From: Dictyoglomota bacterium
GTDB lineage: Bacteria > Dictyoglomota > Dictyoglomia > Dictyoglomales > Dictyoglomaceae
Direction of reading: 5' to 3'
NCBI GenBank assembly: GCA_029776735.1
Contig: JAKOUL010000024.1
Coordinates: 5,953 to 69,952 of the forward strand
Length of the DNA: 64,000 bases
This document shows positions 48,061-56,348 of this stretch, piece by piece (the stretch's first letter is position 1; every line of letters begins with the position of its first letter). Position numbers and translations under genes: made by a program. The notes under the pieces are model-generated. The model had not been told where the DNA came from, ran no database searches, and saw nothing but the letters and a program-made list of their open reading frames with translations.

Positions 48061-48378
48061 ATGAATGTAGGAAATAGAATCAGAGAACTCCGAAAAAATA
48101 AAAATTTAAAATTGGAAGACCTTGCCAATATGACAGGGCTTTCCCTCTCGTATATATCGTTAGTAGAAAGAGGACTTAAGCATCCATCGTTAAAAGCTTT
48201 AGAAAAAATAGCTGATGCTTTTAATGTTCCTACCTCTTTTCTCTTTACTGAAGATAAAGAAGAAAATTTAGAAGCCTTTTTAAGAACTAATACAAACCTT
48301 GACGATGACGAAAGAAAGATGATCATCCAACTCATAAATTCCTTAGAGAAGAAAAAAAGTGTACGAAAATCTAATTAA
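48061..48378 (+). CDS. XRE-family HTH regulator
   Basis: 105 residues with Cro/CI-type HTH (LEDLANMTGLSLSYISLVER, about 19-38). No Shine-Dalgarno site: TAAAAT (48048-48053) ends 7 bases before the ATG, suggesting a leaderless message. Overlaps the ImmA/IrrE-like peptidase gene by 20 bases. Such pairs occur as stress- or element-derived switches in which the peptidase cuts the repressor. Confidence 0.88.
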   Translation: MNVGNRIRELRKNKNLKLEDLANMTGLSLSYISLVERGLKHPSLKALEKIADAFNVPTSFLFTEDKEENLEAFLRTNTNLDDDERKMIIQLINSLEKKKSVRKSN

Positions 48379-48796
48379 AGAAATCCTTTCATATTTTTCT
48401 ATAACTAAACCTCCTGTAAAGCCAGATCTTATAGCCTATGGTTTAGGAATAGATATTACAGTAGAAAAGCTACCTGAAAAAGTTTCTGGCCTTTTGTACC
48501 TTTCCCCTAAAATACAAGTAATTATTGTAAATCGCGAACATCCCCGAGTAAGACAAAGATTCACTGTTGCTCATGAACTTGGACATTTCTTTTTACATCA
48601 AAAAAATCCTGTATATACAGAATATTTAGACAAAGAAGAAGACACTTTTGAATATGAAGCAAATACCTTTGCTGGAAATTTATTACTTCCAGATTTTATG
48701 CTTAAAAAGTACATTTACCTTCCTTTAGAAAAAATAGCCGATATATTCTTTGTATCTAAAAGTACCGTAGAGCATAGATTAAAGTATTTTAAATAA
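48359..48796 (+). CDS. ImmA/IrrE-type metallopeptidase
   Basis: 145 residues, GTG start at 48359. HExxH zinc motif in TVAHELGHFFLHQ with the third ligand in the YEANTFAGNLLLP segment (family pattern EAnxFAaxLLmP). Probably cleaves or inactivates the XRE repressor encoded upstream. No toxin, integrase or other mobile gene is next to it. Confidence 0.88.
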   Translation: MYENLIKEILSYFSITKPPVKPDLIAYGLGIDITVEKLPEKVSGLLYLSPKIQVIIVNREHPRVRQRFTVAHELGHFFLHQKNPVYTEYLDKEEDTFEYEANTFAGNLLLPDFMLKKYIYLPLEKIADIFFVSKSTVEHRLKYFK

Positions 48797-48811
48797 ACCT
48801 TAAAATCTCTC

Positions 48812-48840
48812 TTGACAAAAAATTTAGGATTAACTATCAT
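48812..48840 (+). promoter_or_regulatory. Promoter of barrel/amylopullulanase operon
   Basis: Perfect TTGACA (48812-48817), 17-base spacer, TATCAT (48835-48840). Two LacI-type operators follow. Confidence 0.75.
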
Positions 48841-48851
48841 ATTCTTATCAG

Positions 48852-48901
48852 CTAACACGTGTAAATAATCTTAAGAAGATTTTAAAATTAACACGTGTTA
48901 A
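48852..48901. promoter_or_regulatory. Two LacI-type operators downstream of the promoter
   Basis: 48888-48901 is a perfect 14-base palindrome TTAACACGTGTTAA with a central CG; 48852-48865 (CTAACACGTGTAAA) matches 12/14. Centres are 36 bases apart. The first overlaps the start-site region and the second the leader, ideal for repression. Related sites precede malE and the LacI gene at 2688. Confidence 0.7.
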
Positions 48902-48988
48902 AAGGGAGGTGGGAAAAGTCTTAAAGAGATCTTAAAAACTTTTCTTAAATCATTTTTTTAAAAAATCTAAAAGGGGGTATTTAAAAAA

Positions 48989-50455
48989 ATGAAGAAATTT
49001 TTCATTCTATTTTTGAGCATTCTACTTATTAGTACTTTTGCCTATGCCCAAGAAGTCACTCTTTATGGATACAGTGAGATAGAAGTAAGAAGTGAATTTT
49101 TAAAAGATGAAGATGGTGTCTATTCCAATACTTTAGGACCTATAAGTTTAGATTATTGGAATACTTACTTTAAGGTTAAAGCAGAGCCATCAAGCTGGCT
49201 TGAAAGCTACTTTGAACTTAAAATGTACCCTGATTTTTCTAATCTTTTTGGACCGGGAATCATTGAAGTTCAAAAAGCACATTTAATTTCAAAAAGTTCT
49301 CTTTTAACTTTAAGAGCTTACTATAAGGAAGATGCCACTCCCTTTGATGACCCATTACAATTAAACAAGCCTGGAGATCTCCCTGGCTCTTCTTGGATTT
49401 GGGGTAATGGAATTGAAGTTTCTGGAAAAGTTTTTGGTACAAACTTCCTTGCAGGCATCAATTCTTCCGATCAAATTTCCTATGTAAGAGTAAAAAAGAG
49501 CTTTGCCCCACTACTTGCAGGCTTTACTGCCATGGGAACCAACTGGGGAACAGCCAATCAAGGAAAGAGCCTATTTGGTGTAGATGTAACAGGTAAATTA
49601 GGACCTGTTGATCTAAAGGCTGAAGGAATTTACGGAAAATGTGATTGGGGAACAGGTTCTGAAGGTGGAATGGTACTATATGCTGATCTTTCTTCTCAGC
49701 TAAATTCTCTTTTAAAGCTTTATGGAACAGCAAAGAAAGTTGACTTAGGATATATGCATCAATTTGGATGGTTTAAAACAGACCAGACTCAGCTCATCCC
49801 AGGAACCAGTGGTTCTGCTGGTACTTATGTGAAAATTGGCGCAGTAGTCACCCCATTATCCAACTTATCCATAGAACCAATAGTAGAACTGACTAATAGA
49901 GAGGATATTACTGAAAAAACCACAGAAATCACTGGAATAGTCACCTACAATCCAACAAAACAAGTTAATCTAAAAGGTACAGTATATAATGAAAACGTAA
50001 ATGGGACAAATTCTACCAGTATAACTGGAGAGGTAACATTAAAACCTGTTAAGAATACTTCAATCTATGGCAAATTACATCAACCTTTAGAAGACAAAAC
50101 AGGTTATTATGCAAACATCATCCTAACACCTCTTAACAATATGACTCTCTATAGTTCAATCTCTGGTGGATTTGTTTATGATGATACCTATAACACGTTA
50201 GTTTATAATCCCAATGTCTCATTTATATTTATAAAGGGAGATTATAAATTAGCGAGAGATGTTACTCTTACAGGTCTTTATCAAAATTTCAAAAATAACA
50301 CTGAGGAACATAATACATATTACTTAGCTTTAAATTTCAATAATGCCACACTATATTACGGAAAAGCACCTCTTAATAGTGATGCAGTTATAACAGAAGG
50401 AATACCTGTGGACTTTGCAAAACAAATTGGAGCTAAAATCTCCTTTGATTTCTAA
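48989..50455 (+). CDS. Outer-membrane beta-barrel, probable oligosaccharide porin
   Basis: 488 residues with a signal peptide (MKKFFILFLSILLISTFAYA). The rest is made of alternating amphipathic strands (LYGYSEIEVRSEF, YFELKMYPDFSNL, NIILTPLNNMTLYSSIS, VTLTGLYQNFKN) and ends in ISFDF, the terminal aromatic signature of BAM-assembled barrels. It leads an operon with a carbohydrate-binding-type protein and amylopullulanase, and has the best operators in the window. I infer a maltodextrin or general sugar porin. Family not otherwise recognised. Confidence 0.75.
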   Translation: MKKFFILFLSILLISTFAYAQEVTLYGYSEIEVRSEFLKDEDGVYSNTLGPISLDYWNTYFKVKAEPSSWLESYFELKMYPDFSNLFGPGIIEVQKAHLISKSSLLTLRAYYKEDATPFDDPLQLNKPGDLPGSSWIWGNGIEVSGKVFGTNFLAGINSSDQISYVRVKKSFAPLLAGFTAMGTNWGTANQGKSLFGVDVTGKLGPVDLKAEGIYGKCDWGTGSEGGMVLYADLSSQLNSLLKLYGTAKKVDLGYMHQFGWFKTDQTQLIPGTSGSAGTYVKIGAVVTPLSNLSIEPIVELTNREDITEKTTEITGIVTYNPTKQVNLKGTVYNENVNGTNSTSITGEVTLKPVKNTSIYGKLHQPLEDKTGYYANIILTPLNNMTLYSSISGGFVYDDTYNTLVYNPNVSFIFIKGDYKLARDVTLTGLYQNFKNNTEEHNTYYLALNFNNATLYYGKAPLNSDAVITEGIPVDFAKQIGAKISFDF

Positions 50456-50466
50456 TAAATTTAAAT

Positions 50467-50494
50467 AATCGGGGAGGATAAAACCTCCCCGATT
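50467..50494 (+). promoter_or_regulatory. Intercistronic stem-loop after barrel gene
   Basis: Stem AATCGGGGAGG / CCTCCCCGATT, 11 bp with loop ATAAAA, followed by AAAAAA and the next ribosome site (GGAGG). No T-tract, so stabilisation or partial read-through is more likely than full termination. Confidence 0.6.
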
Positions 50495-50514
50495 AAAAAA
50501 GGAGGTTTCCAAAA

Positions 50515-51318
50515 ATGAAGAAATTTTTGACTTTTACATTTCTAATGCTTCTTTCTACTTTTATTTTTGCGGAACCCATCAAATATCCTTTAGTTTTCAA
50601 TGATCCTGTAAATGATGATAAAGGTCCTGGAACATATACTTATCCTACTGATGCTGTCTTTAAACCTGGAAGCTTTGACTTAACAAAAGTAGTTATAGAC
50701 GCAGACAATGAAAATGTATACTTTAAAATTTCCTTTAGAGCTCTTATTGAAAACCCTTGGGGAAGTCCTTTAGGTCTCTCTATTCAGACAATCCATATTT
50801 ATATTGATCAGGATAACAAACCTAATTCTGGCTTTAGAGATTTTATTCCAGGAGTCAGAGCTCAGACTACTCCCGAAAGTGCGTGGGAAATAGCTATTGT
50901 TTTAGAAGGGTGGCCCACCGAATTAAAATCTTCTATAAAAAATGCAGCACCTGATATGTATAAGGCCTGTGTATTCCCATCAAAAGGTATTACTGTAGAT
51001 GAGAATACAATTGTTATTCCTGTGCCAAAGAAAAGCTTAGGGGGAAATTTTGAAAAGAATTTTGGTTTCCAAGTATTCATTTTAGGGCAAGAAGGTTTCC
51101 CAACTCAAGATCCACCTTCTTGTAGAATAAGAGAGGTAGTTTCCTCAGCTCAACAATGGAGATTTGGCGGAGGCGACGACTTCTATGGTGACCCTAATAT
51201 CATTGATATGCTTGACTATGATAATATTAACCAATTTGAAGTTCTGAGCAAATACAAGAGTAATGCAAGATTTGAGAAAAATGTGTATGCTCAAATACCT
51301 TTTGTTTATGTTAAATAA
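50515..51318 (+). CDS. Secreted stand-alone glucodextranase-C-type domain protein
   Basis: 267 residues: signal peptide (MKKFLTFTFLMLLSTFIFA), then one domain of about 245 residues. Blocks YPTDAVFKPGSFDL, ENPWGSPLGLSIQTIHIYID, IREVVSSAQQWRFGGGDDFY and GDPNIIDM recur in the C-terminal part of the adjacent amylopullulanase (about residues 800-1030: SYPTDPVFKPGVFDI, WGSPIGISLQTIDVYI, QWRFGGGDDSYGDPNIIDM). The domain resembles the glucodextranase C-terminal binding module. Likely binds alpha-glucan or the cell surface near the barrel; no enzymatic residues seen. Confidence 0.8.
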   Translation: MKKFLTFTFLMLLSTFIFAEPIKYPLVFNDPVNDDKGPGTYTYPTDAVFKPGSFDLTKVVIDADNENVYFKISFRALIENPWGSPLGLSIQTIHIYIDQDNKPNSGFRDFIPGVRAQTTPESAWEIAIVLEGWPTELKSSIKNAAPDMYKACVFPSKGITVDENTIVIPVPKKSLGGNFEKNFGFQVFILGQEGFPTQDPPSCRIREVVSSAQQWRFGGGDDFYGDPNIIDMLDYDNINQFEVLSKYKSNARFEKNVYAQIPFVYVK

Positions 51319-51339
51319 AAAAATCAAGGGGGGAGATAA

Positions 51340-54300
51340 ATGAAAAAGTTTTATACTTGTTTCCTTATTGCTTTTCTTCTATTAATTTCTATAGGTACAT
51401 CCGATAGTATTGGAGAACCTCCAATAAAGCTATATGTTTCCGAAACAAAAAAAGTTAATAAACCTTTATATGTAACTATAATATGGCATAATCACCAACC
51501 CTTCTATTATGATTCTTCAAATAATATGATGCTTCTTCCATGGGTTAGAATGCATGCTATAAAAGATTATTATGATATGGCAAGTATTCTTAAAAACTAT
51601 CCTCAGGTAAAAGCAAATTTTAATATGGTACCTTCTCTTATTTACCAATTAGAGCTTTACCTAAACCAACAAGTAAAAGATAAGTATTTAGTATTAACAG
51701 AAAAAGCTGCTGATGAACTTACTAATGAAGATAAAGATTTTATTCTCAGAAGGTTCTTTGATGCAAATTGGGATAGGATAATAAGGAAATTCCCAAGGTA
51801 TTGGGATCTTCTTAATAAAAGAGGACAATCAGTAAGTGATGAGGCTATATTAGATGCTATAAATAAATTTACAGTCCAAGATTTCAGGGATCTTCAAGTA
51901 TGGTTTAATTTAGCATGGTTTGACCCTGACTTCCAACAATATGATAAGGACCTGGCAAAACTTATAGAAAAGGGGAAAAATTTTACTGAAGAAGATAAAA
52001 AAATAGTAATCCAAAAACAATATGAAGTAATGGCTAAAATCCTTCCACTATACTATGAGCTTCAAAAGAAAAAACAAATTGAAGTAACCTCTACACCATT
52101 TTTCCATCCCATAATGCCTCTCCTCGCTAATTACAAATCTGCCTTAGAAGCTTCACAAGATATTGAGTTACCAAAAGCCACCATTACATATCCTGAGGAT
52201 GTAGAAGCTCAGTTAAAAATGGCAGTAACATACTATAAGAAGTATTTTAAAGAAAATCCTAAAGGGCTCTGGCCTTCTGAAGGATCTGTGAGTCAAGAAA
52301 TAATTCCATTAGTAAGTAGTGTGGGTATTCAGTGGATGGCAAGTGATGAAGATGTACTCTCTAAATCCTTAGGCATACCTATTTTAAGGGATACCAAAGG
52401 TAATGTTCAAAATCCTGAGGTTTTTTACAAACCATACATTGTAGAGGAAAACGGAAAGAAATTGAATATGATCTTCAGAGATAAAAATCTTTCAGACAAG
52501 ATTGGATTTGTATATAGTGGAATGAAAGGAGAAAGTGCTGCAATAGATCTCATAAATAGACTTGAAGATATATATGAAAAAGTCAAAGATAAAGAGGGTC
52601 CTTTCTTAGTAAGTTTAATCCTTGATGGAGAAAACTGTTGGGAATATTATGAGAATGATGGGAAAGAATTCCTTAACGCCTTTTACAAACTATTAAGTGA
52701 CAATCCATACATTGAAACAGTAAGAGTAAGTGATTTTCTTGCTAAATATCCACCCAAAGATACGATTCAAAGACTGTCGGCAGGATCCTGGGTAGACGGT
52801 ACTTTTCTCACGTGGATAGGAGAAGGAGAAGAAAATAAAGCTTGGGAACTTTTTGATAGAACAAGAGTTGACTTAGTATATGCTACTGTAAAAGCAAGAA
52901 AGACATTAGCACCTACCCTTGATCCTCAAAAGCTTAAAGACAACATACAAAAAGCTTGGTTTGAACTATATGCAGCTGAAGGTAGCGACTGGTTCTGGTG
53001 GTATGGAGATGATCAAGATTCAGGAAACGACTTGGGTTTTGATCAGTTATTTAGACAGCATCTTATAAATGTCTATAAGTATATAGAAAAAGAACCTCCC
53101 TCAACACTTTTAGTACCTATTGTAAAACTTGCTGAAGAAAAACCAATACAACATCTTCAAACAAAATTTACTCCTAAAATTGATGGAAAAGTAGCACCTG
53201 AAGACGAGTGGAAATCTGCTGCCATATATGAAGCTAAGAAGGGGACAGGAATATTTGCAAAGCCTGCTGATTATATAAACAAACTCTACTTTGGAATTGA
53301 CAATGATTCTTTATATTTTCTCGTAGAGAGCAAGGAACATATTACAGAGTTCTTAAGTAAACCTTACTATCTTGCCATTTACCTATCAAATCCAAATCAA
53401 AAGGAGATAAACATATTCCCAAGAAATAGTAAGGAATCCTTAGGATATGGTATTTCTCATGAAATACTTATAGATCTTTCTAAGATTAGCTCTCTGGGAG
53501 AAGTAGAAGCAATAATAAATAAGGCTGATGGTAATAATGGATGGGTAGAAGTACAAAAATTAAAAGCTGCAATCTCTGAAAAATATATAGAAATTGGAGT
53601 CCCATTTAAAGCTATAAATGTAAAAGGGAGAGATAGAATATCTTTCAATGTGATATTTGGGAAAGAAAAACCTGAAGATGTAGTACCCTACTATCTACCA
53701 ATTTATGCGGTAATCCCTGAGGCAAAATTAGAGACCGTGTACTTCTCCATTGACGATCCTGTGGGAGATGACTATGGTTGGGGTGGTATTTCTTATCCTA
53801 CTGATCCTGTGTTTAAACCTGGAGTATTTGACATCATACACGTAGAAATGGGCAAAAGTAAGGATAATATAGTATTTAGAGTAAAAATCAGAGGAGAATT
53901 AGAAAATTCATGGGGTTCTCCTATAGGAATATCACTACAGACTATAGATGTCTATATTAATGATGGAAAGAGTAATTTACTTTACTATCAAGCTCTTCCT
54001 GGTAGACAAGCAAATATTCCTGAGGGTTGGAATAAAGCTATCTGGGTTGAAGGGTGGACTCAGGAACTGATAGAACCAACAACAGATGAGAAAGGAAAGA
54101 TTCAATTAAAAGAACTAAAAGGAGTTGTGGAAACTATGGCAGATCCTACTGAAAGAACTATTATAATCTCAGTTCCTGAAAAATACCTTGGTCCTGTAAC
54201 TCCTGATTGGAAGATCGTTGTTATTATGTGTGGACAAGAAGGTTATCCAAGACCTGGAAACTGGAGAGTAAGAGAGGTAGAAGAGACTGCAAAACAATGG

Positions 54301-54471
54301 AGATTTGGGGGAGGAGATGACTCCTATGGTGATCCTAATATCATTGACATGATTGTACCTCCTGGAATGAAACAGGAACAAATTCTGTCTGAATGGATAA
54401 GCAGTGATGAAGAAGAAGAGAATAAATATGTAGAGATACCCTTAATTCCCCTTAGGATCTTGACCCAATAA
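51340..54471 (+). CDS. Secreted GH57 amylopullulanase with glucodextranase-C-type module
   Basis: 1043 residues with a signal peptide. GH57 motifs: IIWHNHQPFY (His50-Phe55), WVRMHAIKDYYD, nucleophile Glu314 in KGLWPSEGSVSQE, acid Asp429 in LDGENCWEYY. A middle beta module (about 600-795) and a C-terminal module (about 798-1030, starting with FSIDDPVGDDYGWGG) follow; the latter is a paralogue of the preceding gene. Hydrolyses alpha-1,6 and alpha-1,4 bonds in pullulan/starch. GGGGGGAG ribosome site. Last gene of the operon, with a strong terminator. Confidence 0.93.
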   Translation: MKKFYTCFLIAFLLLISIGTSDSIGEPPIKLYVSETKKVNKPLYVTIIWHNHQPFYYDSSNNMMLLPWVRMHAIKDYYDMASILKNYPQVKANFNMVPSLIYQLELYLNQQVKDKYLVLTEKAADELTNEDKDFILRRFFDANWDRIIRKFPRYWDLLNKRGQSVSDEAILDAINKFTVQDFRDLQVWFNLAWFDPDFQQYDKDLAKLIEKGKNFTEEDKKIVIQKQYEVMAKILPLYYELQKKKQIEVTSTPFFHPIMPLLANYKSALEASQDIELPKATITYPEDVEAQLKMAVTYYKKYFKENPKGLWPSEGSVSQEIIPLVSSVGIQWMASDEDVLSKSLGIPILRDTKGNVQNPEVFYKPYIVEENGKKLNMIFRDKNLSDKIGFVYSGMKGESAAIDLINRLEDIYEKVKDKEGPFLVSLILDGENCWEYYENDGKEFLNAFYKLLSDNPYIETVRVSDFLAKYPPKDTIQRLSAGSWVDGTFLTWIGEGEENKAWELFDRTRVDLVYATVKARKTLAPTLDPQKLKDNIQKAWFELYAAEGSDWFWWYGDDQDSGNDLGFDQLFRQHLINVYKYIEKEPPSTLLVPIVKLAEEKPIQHLQTKFTPKIDGKVAPEDEWKSAAIYEAKKGTGIFAKPADYINKLYFGIDNDSLYFLVESKEHITEFLSKPYYLAIYLSNPNQKEINIFPRNSKESLGYGISHEILIDLSKISSLGEVEAIINKADGNNGWVEVQKLKAAISEKYIEIGVPFKAINVKGRDRISFNVIFGKEKPEDVVPYYLPIYAVIPEAKLETVYFSIDDPVGDDYGWGGISYPTDPVFKPGVFDIIHVEMGKSKDNIVFRVKIRGELENSWGSPIGISLQTIDVYINDGKSNLLYYQALPGRQANIPEGWNKAIWVEGWTQELIEPTTDEKGKIQLKELKGVVETMADPTERTIIISVPEKYLGPVTPDWKIVVIMCGQEGYPRPGNWRVREVEETAKQWRFGGGDDSYGDPNIIDMIVPPGMKQEQILSEWISSDEEEENKYVEIPLIPLRILTQ

Positions 54472-54476
54472 TTAAG

Positions 54477-54506
54477 AAAGGAGGGGGAGCTCCCTCCTCC
54501 TTTTTC
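54477..54506 (+). terminator. Terminator of the amylopullulanase operon
   Basis: Stem AAAGGAGG-GGG / CCC-T-CCTCCTTT with one bulged base, followed by TTTTT. Confidence 0.75.
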
Positions 54507-54578
54507 TATTTTTCCTTGATTTTCTCTAATAAAACTCTTCTCAAAAAAAATATTTAGATATAAAATTATTGATTAGTT

Positions 54579-56348
54579 ATGTTAAAAAAGCCACTTTTAA
54601 GACATATAAAAAACTATCTTTTAGAGTATAAATGGAAGTATATCTTAGGAGCAATTTTTTTACTCCTCAGTGATATCTTCCAAGTCATATCTCCAAAAGT
54701 TTTAGGATGGGGCATTGACTCTTTAAATAAGGGAGCCATAACTTTTAATAATCTTCTATTAATCCTTTTAAGCTTAATCTCTCTTGCAATATTAACTGCA
54801 ATTTTTCGTTATTTTTGGAGAACTAGGATTCTTGCTACCGCAAGAAGAATAGAAGCTAAAATAAGAGAGAAATTCTTCATCCATCTTCAAACATTATCGC
54901 TCAACTATTTCAATTATCATAAAACAGGTGATCTAATGGCTCTCGCAACCAATGATTTAGGAGCTGTAAGAGAAATGTTCGCCTTTGGATTAGTCATGCT
55001 TCTTGATACCATATTTCTTGGCACTCTCTCTATTCTCTCTTTATTAATCATAAGTCCAAAGCTTACCTTATATACTATTATTCCTTTGCCTTTAATTACT
55101 CTAACCATTACTTTGTTTGGAAGGGTAACTCACAAAAGATTTAAAGCAGTACAAGAAGGATTCGCAGACCTTACTGACAAAACCGAGGAAACTATTGCAG
55201 GGATAAGAGTAGTAAAAGCCTATGTACAAGAGGAGGAAGAGCTACAGAACTTCCTGAAAAAAGCAAAGGAGCTACTTAAAAGGAATATCAGCCTTGCAAA
55301 GGCATGGGGATTTATGTTCCCAAGTATAGAATTTCTGGCTGGATTTTCCATATTATTGGTATTCTTCTTTGGCAGTTTAGAGGTAATCAGGGGTGAAATC
55401 TCCTTAGGAGACTTTATCGCCTTTAATTCTTATTTAGGACTCCTTATATGGCCTATGAACGCTCTGGGACAGGTAGTAAACAATTTCCAAAGAGGGAAAG
55501 CATCCTTAGAAAGGCTCAATGAAGTATTTGATGAAATGCCAGATATTAAAGATACACCAAAGGCTATTAAAAAAGATAACCTTGTAGGAGAAATTGTATT
55601 TAAGAATGTTTATTTTAAATATCCATCAAGCAGCATATGGAATTTAGAGGACATATCCTTTGAAGTAAAACCTGGTAAATTTTTAGGTATTACTGGACCT
55701 GTGGGATCAGGAAAAACATCATTAGTAAGTCTTATTCCAAGGCTTTTTGACATCCAAAAAGGAGATATCTTTATAGACAATATCCCTATTAAAAATCTTT
55801 CTTTGTATTCCTTAAGAAAAAATATAGGCTTTGTTCCTCAAGATAGCTTTTTATTCTCTGACAGTATTGCCAATAATATTAGATTTGGAAATTCAAATCT
55901 TAGTGACGAAGAAGTCTTAGAGATTATTAAAATTGTTGCATTAGAAGAAGACTTAAAAGAATTTCCTCAAGGAATATATACCATTGTAGGAGAAAGAGGG
56001 GTCACTCTATCAGGAGGGCAAAAACAAAGAATTGCATTAGCAAGAGCGTTAGCCATAGATCCTCCTATTATTATCCTTGATGATGCCTTATCTGCTGTGG
56101 ATGCTCATACAGAGAAGCAGATTCTCTCAAATATTATGGGACTAAGAAAAAACAAAAGCTTTATAGTCATTGCACAAAGGTTATCAGTTATTCAGGAAGC
56201 TGATGAAATATTAGTATTGAAAAATGGGAAAATTACAGAACGAGGAAATCATACAGCATTAATGAAGCTTAAAGGGTTCTATGCTGGGCTTTACGAACAA
56301 CAAAAGTTAGAAACTGAACTGGAGGAAAAAGATGAACCAGTATCCTGA
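54579..56348 (+). CDS. ABC exporter subunit with degenerate nucleotide site
   Basis: 589 residues: six TM helices (about 1-320), then NBD with Walker A GPVGSGKT (about 373-380), LSGGQKQR signature and Walker B IIILDDALSAVD. The catalytic Glu is replaced by Asp (Asp502) and the switch His by Gln (Gln533, IAQRLS). These exact changes mark the non-catalytic half of heterodimeric exporters such as TM287/288 and BmrCD. No Shine-Dalgarno site at the ATG; TATAAA lies 14 bases upstream. Overlaps its partner by 17 bases. Confidence 0.93.
   Translation: MLKKPLLRHIKNYLLEYKWKYILGAIFLLLSDIFQVISPKVLGWGIDSLNKGAITFNNLLLILLSLISLAILTAIFRYFWRTRILATARRIEAKIREKFFIHLQTLSLNYFNYHKTGDLMALATNDLGAVREMFAFGLVMLLDTIFLGTLSILSLLIISPKLTLYTIIPLPLITLTITLFGRVTHKRFKAVQEGFADLTDKTEETIAGIRVVKAYVQEEEELQNFLKKAKELLKRNISLAKAWGFMFPSIEFLAGFSILLVFFFGSLEVIRGEISLGDFIAFNSYLGLLIWPMNALGQVVNNFQRGKASLERLNEVFDEMPDIKDTPKAIKKDNLVGEIVFKNVYFKYPSSSIWNLEDISFEVKPGKFLGITGPVGSGKTSLVSLIPRLFDIQKGDIFIDNIPIKNLSLYSLRKNIGFVPQDSFLFSDSIANNIRFGNSNLSDEEVLEIIKIVALEEDLKEFPQGIYTIVGERGVTLSGGQKQRIALARALAIDPPIIILDDALSAVDAHTEKQILSNIMGLRKNKSFIVIAQRLSVIQEADEILVLKNGKITERGNHTALMKLKGFYAGLYEQQKLETELEEKDEPVS

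Noticed and set aside
50191..50204. Operator-like AACACGTTA in the barrel gene
   Set aside because: Lies within coding sequence far from a promoter; likely chance in AT-rich DNA.
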